Source: Flavobacterium sp. (GTDB lineage: Bacteria; Bacteroidota; Bacteroidia; Flavobacteriales; Flavobacteriaceae). From it: DNA of 37,577 nt. Positions within the stretch are counted from its first letter, which is position 1. Each line of letters begins with the position of its first letter. The translations under genes and the position numbers were made by a program. The notes under the pieces were generated by a model. That model was given only the letters and a program-made list of their open reading frames with translations, was not told the origin of the DNA and made no database searches. The DNA is taken from positions 1 to 37,577 of the forward strand of contig NZ_JASLCE010000032.1 in assembly GCF_030146175.1 (NCBI RefSeq), given 5' to 3'. Below, piece after piece: positions 23,303 through 33,294 of the stretch.

Positions 23303-24762
23303 CAGCCCTAAAAAACATATTATATAAAGTAGCGATCGAAGCGGTAAAAGGCACGACCGAAGTATCGGTTGGCAAAATTGAATTCGATTCCCGAAAAATA
23401 GAATCGGACGATGTATTTGTTGCGATCAAAGGAACCGTTTCCGACGGACATGATTTTATTGAAAAAGCAATCAGCCTGGGTGCGATAGCGGTAGTTTGCG
23501 AAGTAGTGCCGGAAACAACCCATGACGGAATTACCTATGTTCAGGTAGAAGATACGAGTTTGGCCTTAGCCTATATGAGTGCAAACTATTACGGTGATCC
23601 GTCGGCCAAATTAAAACTGGTTGGTGTTACCGGAACGAATGGGAAAACAACCATTGCGTCCTTGTTATATCAAATGTTTAAAAAGGCCGGTTATAAAGTT
23701 GGATTACTGTCAACCGTAAAAATTTTAGTCGATAATAAAGAATATAAAGCTACACATACCACACCGGATTCATTAACGATCAATCACTATATGAATGAAA
23801 TGGTCGAAGAAGGTTGTGATTACTGTTTTATGGAAGTGAGCTCGCATGGGATTCACCAGAAACGTACCGAAGGGTTGCATTTTACCGGAGGCGTTTTTAC
23901 CAACCTGTCGCACGATCATTTGGATTACCATCCGACATTTGCGGAATACCGCGATGTTAAAAAATCATTTTTTGACAACCTACCAAAAACCGCTTTTGCG
24001 ATTACCAATATCGATGATAAAAACGGTCCGGTGATGTTGCAAAACACCAAAGCTAAAAAGCGTACCTACGCCCTAAAAACCTACGCGGATTACCGGGCGC
24101 AGATTTTAGAAAACCAGCTTTCCGGTTTGTTGCTAAAAATAAACGAACAGGAAGTATGGGTTCGCTTAATCGGTTCGTTTAACGCCTATAACCTTTTGGC
24201 TATTTATGGCGTGGCAATCGAATTGGGGATCGAAAGTCAGGAGGCATTGCGACTGTTAAGCGAACTGGAAAGTGTTTCCGGACGTTTTCAGTATATCGTA
24301 TCCGCGGGAAATATCACCGCGATTGTGGATTATGCGCATACGCCCGATGCCTTAGAAAACGTATTAAAAACGATAGAAGATATCCGTACCAAAAACGAAC
24401 AACTGATCACGGTTGTAGGATGTGGCGGCGATCGCGATACCACCAAAAGACCAATTATGGCGAACATTGCTTCAACAATGAGCGATAAAGCCATTTTTAC
24501 GTCCGATAATCCGAGAAGTGAAAAACCGGAAGCCATTATCGATGACATGGAAAAAGGAGTGGAACCGCAAAACTATAAAAAAACGGTATCGATTGTGGAT
24601 CGCAAACAGGCCATCAAAACCGCCTGTCAGCTTGCACAACCCAATGATATCATCCTGATTGCCGGGAAAGGACACGAAACCTACCAGGAAATTCAGGGTG
24701 TACGTCACGATTTTGACGATATGAAAACGGTAAAAGAACTATTAGAACAACTTAATAAATAA
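23299..24762 (+). CDS. murE: UDP-MurNAc-tripeptide synthetase MurE (meso-DAP adding)
   Basis: A 487-aa Mur ligase that adds the third residue to UDP-MurNAc-L-Ala-D-Glu. The ATP loop TGTNGKTT is at 111-118, and DNPR at 403-406 is the motif that selects meso-diaminopimelate rather than lysine. The N-terminal UDP-binding domain covers about 1-100, and the C-terminal substrate domain starts near 330. The start is GTG at 23299, overlapping the ftsI stop in the frame GTGA, so translation is coupled. The sequence predicts a Gram-negative-type DAP peptidoglycan. Confidence 0.96.
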   Translation: MTALKNILYKVAIEAVKGTTEVSVGKIEFDSRKIESDDVFVAIKGTVSDGHDFIEKAISLGAIAVVCEVVPETTHDGITYVQVEDTSLALAYMSANYYGDPSAKLKLVGVTGTNGKTTIASLLYQMFKKAGYKVGLLSTVKILVDNKEYKATHTTPDSLTINHYMNEMVEEGCDYCFMEVSSHGIHQKRTEGLHFTGGVFTNLSHDHLDYHPTFAEYRDVKKSFFDNLPKTAFAITNIDDKNGPVMLQNTKAKKRTYALKTYADYRAQILENQLSGLLLKINEQEVWVRLIGSFNAYNLLAIYGVAIELGIESQEALRLLSELESVSGRFQYIVSAGNITAIVDYAHTPDALENVLKTIEDIRTKNEQLITVVGCGGDRDTTKRPIMANIASTMSDKAIFTSDNPRSEKPEAIIDDMEKGVEPQNYKKTVSIVDRKQAIKTACQLAQPNDIILIAGKGHETYQEIQGVRHDFDDMKTVKELLEQLNK

Positions 24763-24766
24763 CCAA

Positions 24767-25996
24767 ATGCTGTATTATTTCTTTCAATATTTAGATAAAA
24801 CCTTAGATATTCCAGGAACAGGAGTTTTCCAGTATATCACCTTCCGATCGGGTTTGGCTATTATTTTGTCGCTAATGATCTCCACGATTTTCGGAAAACG
24901 AATCATCAATTTTCTGCGAAAACAACAAATCGGAGAAACCGTTCGTGAATTAGGACTGGAAGGCCAAAAAGAAAAAGCAGGAACGCCAACGATGGGAGGA
25001 TTGATTATTATCTTTTCGACGTTGATTCCGGTATTTTTATTAGCAAAACTAGACAATGTTTATGTGATGTTGCTAATCGTAACCACCCTTTGGATGGGAA
25101 CCATTGGTTTTATCGACGATTATATCAAGATATTTAAAAAAGACAAAGAAGGACTAAAAGGGAAATTTAAAGTTGTTGGACAAGTAGGATTGGGAATCAT
25201 CGTAGGTTCGGTATTGTATTTCCATCCGGGTGTTACGGTGCGAACTGACACGGCTACCAGTAATATTTTTCAAACGCCGGGAACGACAACCATTGCTCCG
25301 GCGCCAACAGAAGAAAAATCAACAGCGACTACGATTCCGTTCTTTAAAAATAACGAATTCGATTATGCCGAATTATTAGCCTGGACGGGCGATGGCTACG
25401 AAAAATATGCCTGGTTGATTTTTATTCCGGTTGTGATTTTTATCATCACGGCGGTTTCCAACGGTGCCAATCTTACCGATGGAATCGACGGACTGGCAGC
25501 GGGAACATCGGCCATATCGGTGCTTACGCTCGGAATTTTTGCCTTCGTTTCCGGTAATATCATCTTTTCGAATTACCTGAATATTATGTATATCCCGAAT
25601 TCCGGGGAAATGACGGTCTATATCGCGGCCTTTGTAGGGTCGCTCATCGGTTTTCTCTGGTACAACACCTATCCGGCAAGCGTATTTATGGGCGATACCG
25701 GAAGTTTAACCATCGGAGGGATTATTGCGGTTTTGGCTATCGCGGTGCGTAAAGAATTATTGATCCCGGTACTGTGCGGAATTTTCCTTGCCGAAAATTT
25801 ATCCGTAGTAGTACAGGTGGCCTATTTTAAATATACAAAAAAGAAATACGGCGAAGGAAGACGAATCTTTCTGATGTCGCCTTTGCATCACCATTATCAG
25901 AAAAAGGGCTATCACGAAAGTAAGATCGTAACCCGTTTCTGGATTGTGGCGATTTTGTTAGCGATTTTCTCATTGGTTTCATTAAAATTAAGATAG
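24767..25996 (+). CDS. mraY: Phospho-MurNAc-pentapeptide translocase MraY
   Basis: A 409-aa polytopic enzyme (about 10 membrane helices) that transfers phospho-MurNAc-pentapeptide to undecaprenyl phosphate, giving lipid I. Conserved catalytic stretches are [11 protein letters not shown] (with the preceding KEKA), [29 protein letters not shown] and the HHHYQKKG loop. A hydrophilic Thr/Pro-rich insert near 155-190, not found in E. coli (360 aa), explains the greater length. MurE ends 4 nt before it and murD starts 1 nt after it. Confidence 0.96.
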   Translation: MLYYFFQYLDKTLDIPGTGVFQYITFRSGLAIILSLMISTIFGKRIINFLRKQQIGETVRELGLEGQKEKAGTPTMGGLIIIFSTLIPVFLLAKLDNVYVMLLIVTTLWMGTIGFIDDYIKIFKKDKEGLKGKFKVVGQVGLGIIVGSVLYFHPGVTVRTDTATSNIFQTPGTTTIAPAPTEEKSTATTIPFFKNNEFDYAELLAWTGDGYEKYAWLIFIPVVIFIITAVSNGANLTDGIDGLAAGTSAISVLTLGIFAFVSGNIIFSNYLNIMYIPNSGEMTVYIAAFVGSLIGFLWYNTYPASVFMGDTGSLTIGGIIAVLAIAVRKELLIPVLCGIFLAENLSVVVQVAYFKYTKKKYGEGRRIFLMSPLHHHYQKKGYHESKIVTRFWIVAILLAIFSLVSLKLR

Positions 25997-25997
25997 T

Positions 25998-27329
25998 ATG
26001 AGACTAGTAGTATTAGGAGGCGGAGAAAGCGGTGTTGGCACTGCGATCTTAGGAAAGAAAAAAGGATACGAAGTATTTCTGTCCGATTTCGGAAAAATAA
26101 AAAACAACTATAAAGAAGTGTTGATTCTAAACCAGATTCCCTGGGAAGAAGAAACCCATACGGACGATTTGATTCTGAATGCCGATGTGGTTATGAAAAG
26201 CCCCGGTATTCCCGACAAGTCACCGATTGTAAAAAAGCTAAAGGAAAAAAATATTCCGATTATCTCGGAAATCGAGTTTGCCAACAAATTTACAGATGTG
26301 GTAACGGTTGGAATCACCGGAAGTAACGGAAAAACCACCACGACCATGCTCACGCATCACCTGTTAAAACAGGGCGGATTAAATGTAGGTTTGGCCGGAA
26401 ACATCGGAAAAAGTTACGCCTGGCAGATCGCCGAAAACAAATTTGAAGCCTATGTTTTGGAGTTAAGTAGTTTTCAGCTCGACGGGGTTATCGATTACAA
26501 ACCGCATATTGCTGTAATCACGAACATCAGTCCGGATCATTTGGATCGCTATAATTACGACTACAGTCAATATATCGAAGCCAAATTCAGGATTACCAAA
26601 AACCAGACGGAAGACGATTATCTGATTTATGATGCCGATGATGAAGCCATAACCGACTGGCTGAGCAAAAACAAAATACGAGCAAAGAAAGTTCCTTTTT
26701 CACTCACAAAAACACTGGAAGAAGGCGCTTATATAAAAGACGATACGATTTATACCAACATCAACAACGAGACATTTATCATGCCAATAAACGAACTATC
26801 ATTAGAAGGAAAACATAACGTAAAAAATGCAATGGCAGCAACTACAGTAGCGCAATTGATGCGTATCCGAAAAGCAACAATCCGCGAAAGTCTGTCCGAT
26901 TTCCAGGGAGTGGAACATCGTTTGGAAAAAGTACTGAAAATACAAAATGTACAGTATGTAAACGATTCCAAAGCGACCAATGTAAATGCGACCTTCTTTG
27001 CTTTGGATAGTATGACTACGCCAACCGTATGGATCGTTGGAGGTGTGGATAAAGGAAACGATTATGCCGAATTAATGCCGTTGGTACGTGAAAAGGTAAA
27101 AACAATCGTTTGTTTGGGTGTGGATAATTCCAAAATAATCGAAGCCTTTGGTAACGTAGTGGACGTAATGGTGGAAACCACCAGCATGACCGAAGCGGTA
27201 AAAATTGCCCAGAAAATGGCCGAAAAAGGGGATACGGTTTTATTATCACCGGCTTGTGCCAGTTTCGATTTATTTGAAAGTTACGAAGACCGTGGAAAGC
27301 AGTTTAAAAACGCCGTACAAAGTCTTTAA
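25998..27329 (+). CDS. murD: UDP-MurNAc-L-alanine:D-glutamate ligase MurD
   Basis: A 443-aa Mur ligase adding D-glutamate to UDP-MurNAc-L-Ala. It has an N-terminal Rossmann-like domain (LVVLGGGESGVGTAIL), the ATP loop GSNGKTT from residue 108, the metal/substrate region NISPDHLDRY, and the C-terminal motif VNDSKATNVNA, which is diagnostic for MurD. Normal length. It follows mraY after one nucleotide and precedes ftsW by 20 nt. Confidence 0.96.
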   Translation: MRLVVLGGGESGVGTAILGKKKGYEVFLSDFGKIKNNYKEVLILNQIPWEEETHTDDLILNADVVMKSPGIPDKSPIVKKLKEKNIPIISEIEFANKFTDVVTVGITGSNGKTTTTMLTHHLLKQGGLNVGLAGNIGKSYAWQIAENKFEAYVLELSSFQLDGVIDYKPHIAVITNISPDHLDRYNYDYSQYIEAKFRITKNQTEDDYLIYDADDEAITDWLSKNKIRAKKVPFSLTKTLEEGAYIKDDTIYTNINNETFIMPINELSLEGKHNVKNAMAATTVAQLMRIRKATIRESLSDFQGVEHRLEKVLKIQNVQYVNDSKATNVNATFFALDSMTTPTVWIVGGVDKGNDYAELMPLVREKVKTIVCLGVDNSKIIEAFGNVVDVMVETTSMTEAVKIAQKMAEKGDTVLLSPACASFDLFESYEDRGKQFKNAVQSL

Positions 27330-27349
27330 AAAATAAAAAAAGAATAACA

Positions 27350-28636
27350 ATGAAAGCATTATTAACCAATTTAAAAGGAGATAAAGGGATCTGGGCATTT
27401 GTGTCCCTGTTGGCCCTGTTTTCTTTTATGCCGGTTTTTAGTGCCAGTACGAACCTGGTTTATGTGGTGGGAAAAGGCTCAACGGTAGGATACCTGATGA
27501 AGCACCTGGTGCATATTTTTATCGGTTTCTGCCTGATCTATTTCGTACATAAAACACCCTACCATTATTTTAAGGCGATTTCGAAAGTAGCCTTACCGAT
27601 AGTGGTGTTATTACTGGCTTATACGATGGTTCAGGGAACAACAATTGGCGGTGCAAATGCCAGTCGTTGGATTCAGGTTCCGTTTATCGGAGTCAGTTTT
27701 CAGACCTCGGCACTGGCGCTAATTGTGCTTATGGTATATGTGGCCCGCTACCTGTCGAAAATCGAAGGAAAAGAATATACGTTTCAGTCGTCACTTTTTG
27801 AACTTTGGTTGCCGGTTTTTTCAGTAATAATATTAATTTTGCCGGCCAATTTTTCCACAGCGGCCTTGATCTTTTCAATGGTGTGTATGTTGGTTTTCGT
27901 AGGGAAATACCCAATGAAATACCTCGGAATCATTATCGGTGCGGGATTAGTAGGATTGATCATGTTCGTTCTGGTTGCCAAAGCCTTTCCGGATGCCATG
28001 CCAAACCGTGTGGATACCTGGATGAGTCGTATCGAACGATTCAGTTCGGATGAACCGAATGAGGACGATTATCAGATTGAAAAAGCAAAAATTGCAATCG
28101 CTTCCGGGAAAATTTACGGATTGGGACCGGGAAAAAGTGTACAGAAAAACTTTTTACCACAATCGTCGTCCGACTTTATTTTCGCGATTATCGTGGAAGA
28201 ATACGGACTGTTGGGCGGATTGGCCATTTTGTTTATGTACCTGATGCTGTTCTTTCGTTTTTTGATCACCTCGCATAAAGCGCCAACCATGTTCGGAAAA
28301 TTGCTGATCGTTGGTCTCGGCTTTCCGATTATTTTCCAGGCTTTGGTCAATATGGGCGTAGCGGTGGAATTACTGCCTACAACCGGTCAGACCTTACCGT
28401 TGATCAGTAGCGGGGGAAGTTCGATCTGGATGACGTGTATTGCGATCGGGATCATTTTAAGTGTGACGAAAAAAGAAGAAGAAATCGCTCAGGAAGAAGA
28501 AAAAAAACGACAACGGGAAGAAATTTTGCAGCGCCTTATCGATAAGGAAATGGAAAAAGAAGAAGTGGTTGAAGAAGATTATTCCATCGAGACTGTGGGT
28601 GACAACCCGATGAATGCCGTTTTAAATAAAGAATAA
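27350..28636 (+). CDS. ftsW: Septal peptidoglycan glycosyltransferase FtsW (SEDS family)
   Basis: A 428-aa membrane protein with about ten helices. It polymerises lipid II at the septum together with FtsI. SEDS-family stretches are visible: [54 protein letters not shown] split by a short turn, and the late [17 protein letters not shown] cytoplasmic tail from about 375 is unusually charged and Glu/Lys-rich ([16 protein letters not shown]), predicted helical or coiled. The order murD-ftsW-murG is standard. Confidence 0.94.
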   Translation: MKALLTNLKGDKGIWAFVSLLALFSFMPVFSASTNLVYVVGKGSTVGYLMKHLVHIFIGFCLIYFVHKTPYHYFKAISKVALPIVVLLLAYTMVQGTTIGGANASRWIQVPFIGVSFQTSALALIVLMVYVARYLSKIEGKEYTFQSSLFELWLPVFSVIILILPANFSTAALIFSMVCMLVFVGKYPMKYLGIIIGAGLVGLIMFVLVAKAFPDAMPNRVDTWMSRIERFSSDEPNEDDYQIEKAKIAIASGKIYGLGPGKSVQKNFLPQSSSDFIFAIIVEEYGLLGGLAILFMYLMLFFRFLITSHKAPTMFGKLLIVGLGFPIIFQALVNMGVAVELLPTTGQTLPLISSGGSSIWMTCIAIGIILSVTKKEEEIAQEEEKKRQREEILQRLIDKEMEKEEVVEEDYSIETVGDNPMNAVLNKE

Positions 28637-28661
28637 TAGTTGTAAGCAACATCAAAATAAA

Positions 28662-29756
28662 ATGAAAGAGAACCCAAAATTCATAATTAGCGGAGGCGGA
28701 ACCGGAGGACATATCTATCCGGCTATTGCTATTGCCAACGAATTGAAAGTTCGCTTTCCGAAAGCCGAAATCCTGTTTGTGGGTGCGAAGGATAAAATGG
28801 AGATGCAAAAAGTACCACAAGCCGGTTATCCGATTAAAGGATTATGGATTGCGGGAATTCAGCGAAAATTGACATTCCAAAACCTGATGTTTCCGTTAAA
28901 GCTGATTTCCAGTTTAACCAAATCATACGGGATTTTAAAACAATTCAAACCCGATGTGGTTATCGGAACCGGAGGTTTTGCCAGCGGAGCCGTATTAAAA
29001 GTCGCTGCCGGAATGAATATCCCAACCGTGATTCAGGAACAGAATTCCTTTCCGGGAATCACGAATAAATTGCTAGGAAAAAAAGCCAATGCAATATGTG
29101 TGGCCTACGAAAACCTGGAGCAGTTTTTTCCAAAAGATAAAATCCGGTTAACCGGAAATCCGGTTCGTCAGGATCTGATTTCGGTAGCCGAAAAAAGAAA
29201 TGAAGCCATCGCGCATTTCAAACTCGATCCGTCCAAAAAAACACTATTGGTGTTGGGTGGAAGTTTGGGCGCCAGACGAATCAACCAGCTTATCGCAAAA
29301 GAGATCGATTGGTTGTTGGAACAAGGAGTTCAGATCATCTGGCAATGCGGAAAGCTTTATTTTGAAGAATACAAACACTTTTCTGAAAAAGAAAATGTAC
29401 AGGTTTTGGCCTTTATTGATCGTATGGATTTAGTATATGCGGCGGCCGATATGGTGATTTCCCGTTCGGGAGCATCATCGGTTTCGGAGCTTTGCATCGT
29501 GGGGAAACCGGTGATTTTTATTCCGTCGCCCAACGTAGCCGAAGACCATCAGACAAAAAATGCTAAAGCGATTGTCGATAAAAAAGGAGCCTTGTTGTTA
29601 AAAGAATCCGAACTGGACAATCATTTTGAAACCACGTTTAAAGGCTTGCTGGAAAACGAAGAACAAAGAAAAGAATTAAGTGACACGATTAAACAATTGG
29701 CCTTACCGAATGCGACAAAGCAAATTGTGGATGAGATTGTCCGATTGATACGATAA
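28662..29756 (+). CDS. murG: MurG N-acetylglucosaminyltransferase (lipid II synthase)
   Basis: A 364-aa GT-B glycosyltransferase (GT28) on the inner face of the membrane that adds GlcNAc to lipid I, making lipid II. The N-terminal glycine loop [10 protein letters not shown] (11-20), [17 protein letters not shown] and the C-terminal UDP-GlcNAc site [12 protein letters not shown] with HQTKNA are all intact. Normal length. It is 25 nt after ftsW and 24 nt before murC. Confidence 0.96.
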   Translation: MKENPKFIISGGGTGGHIYPAIAIANELKVRFPKAEILFVGAKDKMEMQKVPQAGYPIKGLWIAGIQRKLTFQNLMFPLKLISSLTKSYGILKQFKPDVVIGTGGFASGAVLKVAAGMNIPTVIQEQNSFPGITNKLLGKKANAICVAYENLEQFFPKDKIRLTGNPVRQDLISVAEKRNEAIAHFKLDPSKKTLLVLGGSLGARRINQLIAKEIDWLLEQGVQIIWQCGKLYFEEYKHFSEKENVQVLAFIDRMDLVYAAADMVISRSGASSVSELCIVGKPVIFIPSPNVAEDHQTKNAKAIVDKKGALLLKESELDNHFETTFKGLLENEEQRKELSDTIKQLALPNATKQIVDEIVRLIR

Positions 29757-29780
29757 CCAAAAGAAATTGATTGCAGGAGC

Positions 29781-31136
29781 ATGAATTTACCGCAAATACA
29801 TAACGTATATTTTATCGGAATAGGAGGCATCGGAATGAGTGCTTTGGCCCGTTATTTTAAAAACATCGGGAAAAATGTAGCCGGATATGATAAGACACCG
29901 ACGCACCTTACGGCCGAATTGGAAGAAAGTGGTATTGCGATCCATTTTGAGGATAATGTGTCTTTAATTGACGAAACTTTCCGGAATAAAGAAAATACCC
30001 TGGTGGTGATTACGCCGGCAGTGCCAAAACAGCATGCGGAATGGAATTATTTTCTGGATAACGGATTTGTGGTCAAAAAAAGAGCGGAAGTATTGGGAAT
30101 CATTACCAAAGATACGTTTTGCTTCGCGGTAGCCGGAACACATGGAAAAACCACCACGTCCAGTATTTTAGGGCATGTTTTGTATGAAAGCGGTGTTGAT
30201 ATGACGGCCTTTTTAGGTGGAATTGTGGAAAACTATAATTCCAATCTGATTGGAAACGGAAAAACGGTAACCGTAGTGGAAGCCGATGAATTCGATCGTT
30301 CGTTTCTGCATTTACACCCGGATATCGCTTGTGTGACGTCGATGGATGCCGATCATTTGGATATCTATGGTGATAAAGCCTCGATTGAAGCTTCTTTTAT
30401 AGAATTTGCGAATAAAGTAGCCGATAAAAAACAACTGTTTGTAACCAATGGCCTGCCGATCGAAGCAGTGACGGTAGGAATTGATGACGACGCACAGTTT
30501 ACGGCAAAAAATATACGAATTGTAGACGGTTGGTATGTGTTTGATGTTACCACACCTACCGGAGAATTAAAAGACATCAAATTTGGATTGCCTGGAAGAC
30601 ATAATCTGACCAATGCTTTACTGGCGTTGGCGATGGCAAAAACCTACGGGGTTTCGGATAGCGATATTGCCAAAGCGCTGTTGAGTTTTAAAGGAGTGCG
30701 AAGACGTTTTTCGTTTCAGATTCGTAAGCCGGAGTTTGTGTATATTGACGATTATGCGCACCATCCAACCGAAATTAATGCGGTACATCAGGCGGTTCGC
30801 GAATTGTATCCGGGGAAAAAGGTACTGGCGGTATTTCAGCCGCATTTGTACAGTAGAACCCGTGATTTTGCAGATGATTTTGCTAAAAGTCTGTCGCAAT
30901 TTGACGAAATTCTGTTGATGGATATTTATCCGGCGCGGGAATTGCCAATGGAAGGGATTACCTCCGAATGGTTGTTAGGGAAAATCGAAAACAGTAACAA
31001 AAAACTGATTTTAAAAGAAGCCCTGATTCCGGCACTGGAAAACAGCGATGCACCGGTAATTGTAACGATAGGAGCAGGTGATGTAGGGGAAATGGTGCCC
31101 GATATTCGAAAAGCATTAGAAGTAGTAAAAAAATAA
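29781..31136 (+). CDS. murC: UDP-MurNAc:L-alanine ligase MurC
   Basis: A 451-aa first Mur ligase of the pathway, joining L-alanine to UDP-MurNAc. The N-terminal Rossmann motif GIGGIGMSALA (about 13-23), ATP loop GTHGKTTTS from residue 119, EADEFDRSFLHL, and the C-terminal DDYAHHPTEI and FQPHLYSRT are characteristic of MurC. With MurD and MurE here, only MurF of the four classical ligases is absent from the cluster. Confidence 0.96.
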   Translation: MNLPQIHNVYFIGIGGIGMSALARYFKNIGKNVAGYDKTPTHLTAELEESGIAIHFEDNVSLIDETFRNKENTLVVITPAVPKQHAEWNYFLDNGFVVKKRAEVLGIITKDTFCFAVAGTHGKTTTSSILGHVLYESGVDMTAFLGGIVENYNSNLIGNGKTVTVVEADEFDRSFLHLHPDIACVTSMDADHLDIYGDKASIEASFIEFANKVADKKQLFVTNGLPIEAVTVGIDDDAQFTAKNIRIVDGWYVFDVTTPTGELKDIKFGLPGRHNLTNALLALAMAKTYGVSDSDIAKALLSFKGVRRRFSFQIRKPEFVYIDDYAHHPTEINAVHQAVRELYPGKKVLAVFQPHLYSRTRDFADDFAKSLSQFDEILLMDIYPARELPMEGITSEWLLGKIENSNKKLILKEALIPALENSDAPVIVTIGAGDVGEMVPDIRKALEVVKK

Positions 31137-31143
31137 AAAAACG

Positions 31144-31869
31144 ATGAAAAAAATAAAATGGACAGATGTAAGATTGGTACTCATGATTGGAGTAGTGATT
31201 TTCCTGTACTCATTTTCATCGAAGCGAAATGAAACCCGTTATCTGCAAAAAACAGAGGTTCGGTTTAAAGGTGAAAATAACCTTTTCATCACGCCTGAAA
31301 CGGTTGATAACTTGTTAATACAAAATTTTAACAAAGTTACGAGCATAAGGAAAGATAAGCTAGATTTGAATAGATTGGAGCATATTCTCGACAGTAATGA
31401 AATGATAGCCAAAGCAGAGGTCTTTGCCACTATTGACGGGACTTTAGAGGCGGTCGTGACACAGAAAACACCGGTAGCACGGGTCGATGACGGAGAGCGT
31501 TCTTATTATATTGACTATGAGGGAAATCAGATGCCGTTGTCGGATAATTTTGCAGCTCGGGTTCCGTTGGTTTCAGGTGAAATAAACACCGAAAACAAAG
31601 GCAAACTGACCGAAGTACTCCGGAAAATTTATGACGATGAGTTTTTGAAAAAAAACATCACCGGAATACAAATTTTGCCCACAGGAAGTCTGATTATGAC
31701 TAACCGGAATTACAATTATCAAATCCTTTTCGGAAGAACGATAAATGTTGACAAGAAATTTGACAACTATAAGGCCTTTTTTCAACATGCGATAAAAGAC
31801 ACCCTTATCGGGAATTATAAAACAATTAATCTGAAGTTTACACAACAAGTAGTGTGCACCAAATATTAG
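31144..31869 (+). CDS. ftsQ: Cell-division protein FtsQ/DivIB
   Basis: A 241-aa bitopic protein. One membrane helix (about 8-24, VRLVLMIGVVIFLYSF) precedes a periplasmic POTRA-like domain (about 38-110, VRFKGENNLFITPETVDNLL and EAVVTQKTPVARV) and a beta-rich C-terminal domain. FtsQ scaffolds FtsL/FtsB at the divisome. Sequence identity in this family is low, but the topology and place between murC and ftsA are decisive. It starts 7 nt after murC. Confidence 0.9.
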   Translation: MKKIKWTDVRLVLMIGVVIFLYSFSSKRNETRYLQKTEVRFKGENNLFITPETVDNLLIQNFNKVTSIRKDKLDLNRLEHILDSNEMIAKAEVFATIDGTLEAVVTQKTPVARVDDGERSYYIDYEGNQMPLSDNFAARVPLVSGEINTENKGKLTEVLRKIYDDEFLKKNITGIQILPTGSLIMTNRNYNYQILFGRTINVDKKFDNYKAFFQHAIKDTLIGNYKTINLKFTQQVVCTKY

Positions 31870-31872
31870 ACT

Positions 31873-33282
31873 ATGGAAAAAGAAAGTATTGCAGTAGGTT
31901 TGGATATTGGGACAACCAAAATTGTCGCCATGATCGGCAAGAAAAATGAGTACGGCAAATTAGAAATTTTAGGGGTTGGAAAATCCAAAAGCCTTGGTGT
32001 GGCGCGCGGAGTTGTAAACAATATTACGCAGACAATTCAATCCATTCAGCAGGCCGTTTTGGACGCTGAGGCGGATTCGGGATATAAAATCAACGATGTG
32101 GTGGTAGGCATAGCCGGTCAGCACATTCGCAGTATTCAGCACAGCGACTATATCAGTCGTCACAATCCGGAAGAAGTGATTGGTGATGCCGATATTGACT
32201 TATTGATCAATCAGGTGCACAAATTGGCCATGTTGCCGGGTGAGGAAATCATCCACGTGTTACCACAGGAATTTAAAATCGACGGACAATCGGAAATCAA
32301 AGAACCTATTGGGATGTATGGTGGCCGACTGGAAGCGAGTTTTCACGTGGTAGTGGGACAGGCGTCTTCCATCCGAAATGTGGGACGTTGTATTAAAAGC
32401 TCCGGTTTGGATTTGTCCGGTTTAACATTGGAACCATTGGCGTCGGCTGATGCGGTGTTAAGTCAGGAGGAAAAAGAAGCCGGTGTAGCGTTGATTGATA
32501 TCGGAGGCGGGACAACCGACCTGGCCATTTTTAAAGACGGTATCATTCGCCATACGGCAGTAATCCCATTCGGAGGAAATGTGATCACCGACGATATTAA
32601 AGAGGGTTGTTCGATTATTGAAAAACAAGCCGAGTTGTTAAAAGTAAAATTCGGATCGGCCTGGCCGGGCGAAAACAAAGACAACGAGATTGTTTCGATA
32701 CCGGGATTACGAGGACGCGAACCGAAAGAGATATCGTTAAAAAACCTTTCGAAAATCATCCACGCCAGAGTTGTGGAAATTGTAGAACAGGTTTTTGCGG
32801 AGATCAAAGCCTACGGACACGAAGATCCGAGAAAGAAACTGATCGCCGGAATTGTATTAACAGGAGGTGGTGCTCAGTTAAAACACATCAAACAACTGGT
32901 GGAATACATCACCGGAATGGACACCCGGATCGGTTATCCGAACGAGCATCTGGCCGGAAATTCCGATGAAGAAATCTCCAGCCCGTTATATGCCACGGCA
33001 GTAGGATTGGTGATGAACAGTATCCGAAATAATACGAAAAGTGCAACGCCACTGGCCGAGATTAAAAAGGAACAACCAAAAGTTGAAATCAAACCACAAC
33101 CGGTTAGAATCGAACCGGAACCGGAAGAGATTGAAGAAGAAATAATAGCAGAAGCAGCGCCGTTAAAGCCAATTAATGTAAGAAATGACGTAGATTCAGA
33201 ATCTACCAAAGAAAAGATTAAAAGAGGCTTTTTCGACAAATATATAGATAAGATTAAGGAATTTTTAGATAACGCAGAATAA
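31873..33282 (+). CDS. ftsA: Divisome actin homologue FtsA with extended C-terminus
   Basis: A 469-aa ATPase of the actin fold that tethers FtsZ to the membrane. Phosphate-1 loop GLDIGTTKIVAMIG (9-22), phosphate-2 DIGGGTTDLAIF and the adenosine loop GIVLTGGGAQL are present. It is about 50 residues longer than E. coli FtsA. The extra part (about 395-445) is a Pro/Glu-rich linker, followed by an amphipathic helix at the very C-terminus (KRGFFDKYIDKIKEFL), the membrane-targeting sequence. It starts 3 nt after ftsQ and ends 12 nt before ftsZ. Confidence 0.96.
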   Translation: MEKESIAVGLDIGTTKIVAMIGKKNEYGKLEILGVGKSKSLGVARGVVNNITQTIQSIQQAVLDAEADSGYKINDVVVGIAGQHIRSIQHSDYISRHNPEEVIGDADIDLLINQVHKLAMLPGEEIIHVLPQEFKIDGQSEIKEPIGMYGGRLEASFHVVVGQASSIRNVGRCIKSSGLDLSGLTLEPLASADAVLSQEEKEAGVALIDIGGGTTDLAIFKDGIIRHTAVIPFGGNVITDDIKEGCSIIEKQAELLKVKFGSAWPGENKDNEIVSIPGLRGREPKEISLKNLSKIIHARVVEIVEQVFAEIKAYGHEDPRKKLIAGIVLTGGGAQLKHIKQLVEYITGMDTRIGYPNEHLAGNSDEEISSPLYATAVGLVMNSIRNNTKSATPLAEIKKEQPKVEIKPQPVRIEPEPEEIEEEIIAEAAPLKPINVRNDVDSESTKEKIKRGFFDKYIDKIKEFLDNAE

Positions 33283-33294
33283 AACCGATACGAT